This document shows positions 62,965 to 64,000 of a stretch of 64,000 nt of DNA, one piece after another. Source of the DNA: Thomasclavelia spiroformis DSM 1552 (GTDB lineage: Bacteria; Bacillota_I; Bacilli_A; Erysipelotrichales; Coprobacillaceae); NCBI RefSeq assembly GCF_025149465.1, contig NZ_CP102275.1, positions 1,674,001 to 1,738,000 on the forward strand, written 5' to 3'. Each line of letters starts with the position of its first letter. Positions within the stretch are counted from its first letter, which is position 1. The position numbers were made by a program, and so were the translations under genes. Under the pieces are notes generated by a model that saw nothing but the letters and a program-made list of their open reading frames with translations, did no database searches and was not told where the DNA came from.

Positions 62965-64000
62965 TTTATTAATTCAACAACTCTTTCAATATTTTTACCA
63001 TCATGATATTTAAAAAACATTTTTGAAAATGCTTCAATATCATATTGTTTATTAACAATGATGGCATCAGCAAGCTGATTTTCATTTAAACAGATTGCTC
63101 CTGGCATTATTTTTTGATAATCAACAAAACATCCTAAAGTAGATAAATATTCATCTAAATCCGGAACAAAAAAATACATTGGTTTATTAAAAAAAGAATA
63201 ATCAAAGATAATTGAAGAAAAATCCGATATCAACATATCACTAATCGTAAATAAATCATGAGTATCTTCATGATTTAAATTAATAATTCTTTGATCATCT
63301 GTAATTGGTACATCTAATAAAAGTGGGTGTAATTTATAAACTAAAACATATTGATCATTTAGTTGATCTAATAATTTTTTAGCATCAAAATCCACACTTT
63401 TCATTCCTTGATAAATATTTCCTCTAAATGTTGGGGCATATAAAATAACCCTTTTATTTTTTAAAAGTGGATATTTATTTAGTAACTTTAATTTAGTTTT
63501 TTCAATATAGTTTTGATCAACCAAATGATCAACACGTGGCATTCCAGTTACTACAACATTTTCTTTATTTACATTAAAAGCTTCTTGATAGGGAACTTTC
63601 CAATATACACTATTAGCAATAACATAATCATAATTTTTAATTGGGTATTCTCGTTTAATTGCATTTCCAAATTTTTTGATTGCACCTGTTGCATGCCAAA
63701 TTTGAATTACTTTTACACCTTCTCGTTTAAAGTTACTAATAACATAGTTATTATCAGTAATTAAAACTATTTTAGATGTATTAATTACATATATTTGCTT
63801 AATACAATTAAGCAAATATAAAAAATTATTAATTAAATTTTTTTTATTATAATTAATCAAAACTGTTTTTAAGACAAAACTATGATCTTGACTTAATTTA
63901 TCATAAATCAATTTCAAATCACTTTCTAATTTATTAGCTTCTAAAGAAACAAATGCCACTTGATTATTTTTTATCGAAAAAAAACCAACAAATACATTAA
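62946..64000 (-). CDS. CDP-glycerol:poly(glycerophosphate) glycerophosphotransferase family protein (partial)
   Basis: Frame open through the right edge: before the GTG at 63959 it reads NVFVGFFSIKNNQ without a start, so the true N-terminus is beyond the window. TagB/TagF family motifs: VIQIWHATGAIKKFG (catalytic His), VTGMPRVDHL, ILYAPTFRGN, YVLVYKLHPLL, ISDFSSIIFDYSFFNKPMYFF (cited in part). It transfers glycerol phosphate from CDP-glycerol to a wall teichoic acid or similar polymer. Donor could come from the tagD product at 9 kb. Confidence 0.9.
   Translation of the reverse strand, partial: NVFVGFFSIKNNQVAFVSLEANKLESDLKLIYDKLSQDHSFVLKTVLINYNKKNLINNFLYLLNCIKQIYVINTSKIVLITDNNYVISNFKREGVKVIQIWHATGAIKKFGNAIKREYPIKNYDYVIANSVYWKVPYQEAFNVNKENVVVTGMPRVDHLVDQNYIEKTKLKLLNKYPLLKNKRVILYAPTFRGNIYQGMKSVDFDAKKLLDQLNDQYVLVYKLHPLLLDVPITDDQRIINLNHEDTHDLFTISDMLISDFSSIIFDYSFFNKPMYFFVPDLDEYLSTLGCFVDYQKIMPGAICLNENQLADAIIVNKQYDIEAFSKMFFKYHDGKNIERVVELIKKVRHE

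Overview
The window is a very AT-rich, low-GC Firmicute chromosome segment. Gene content suggests Erysipelotrichia (Thomasclavelia / Clostridium ramosum-like): an IS1634-family element, a GH84 hyaluronidase-like wall protein, a glycyl-radical enzyme, a tRNA array with encoded CCA ends, and strong AGGAGG ribosome sites. The species assignment is inference from content, not a database match. Most genes lie on the minus strand.

Layout. 1-2.8 kb: the start of a GH3 N-acetylhexosaminidase and an iron alcohol dehydrogenase. 2.8-22.4 kb: a surface-polysaccharide (capsule) operon read right to left. Its head is two tandem NusG/LoaP-type antiterminators (22335-21341), then a leader hairpin, a PglD-like acyltransferase, the priming sugar-phosphate transferase, glycosyltransferases, UDP-L-FucNAc enzymes (capE, capF, capG homologues), Wzy, Wzx, an SGNH hydrolase, LicD and TagD. 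The distal end is a scrambled region with three copies of a VapD-like gene pair, a capF 3' fragment and a decayed gene. 22.36-23.53 kb: a tyrosine recombinase inside a segment bounded by an 18-bp inverted repeat. An outward promoter sits at one end and reads straight into a terminator just outside the repeat. This looks like an invertible-promoter switch for the antiterminator pair and therefore for the whole capsule operon; in the orientation given the promoter faces away from the operon. A Firmicute capsule switch of this kind would parallel the Bacteroides Upx capsule loci and is the most interesting system here.

23.7-35.8 kb: a YitT membrane protein, a HAD phosphatase split by a decayed IS3-family element, an aldolase/glycyl-radical enzyme/activase cluster with a DeoR regulator, and an IS1634-family element flanked by a 254-bp direct repeat that duplicates the deoR 5' end. 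35.8-38.1 kb: small redox genes behind a MerR-type promoter (19-bp spacer); the alcohol dehydrogenase at 2.8 kb has a promoter of the same design. 38.1-45.7 kb: a complete histidine operon (hisZGDBHAF-IE plus a PHP phosphatase) preceded by a 16-residue leader peptide with four consecutive His codons and an intrinsic terminator, i.e. classical attenuation. 45.8-52.6 kb: a 1712-residue GH84 wall protein and glutamate dehydrogenase. 53.1-55.2 kb: 21 tRNA genes, nine of them duplicated in a 947-bp tandem repeat. 55.4-59.7 kb: a polyamine ABC transporter (potA, potB, potCD fusion) with an XRE-cupin regulator. 59.8-64 kb: tyrA, pncB, a LysM protein and a partial CDP-glycerol glycerophosphotransferase.
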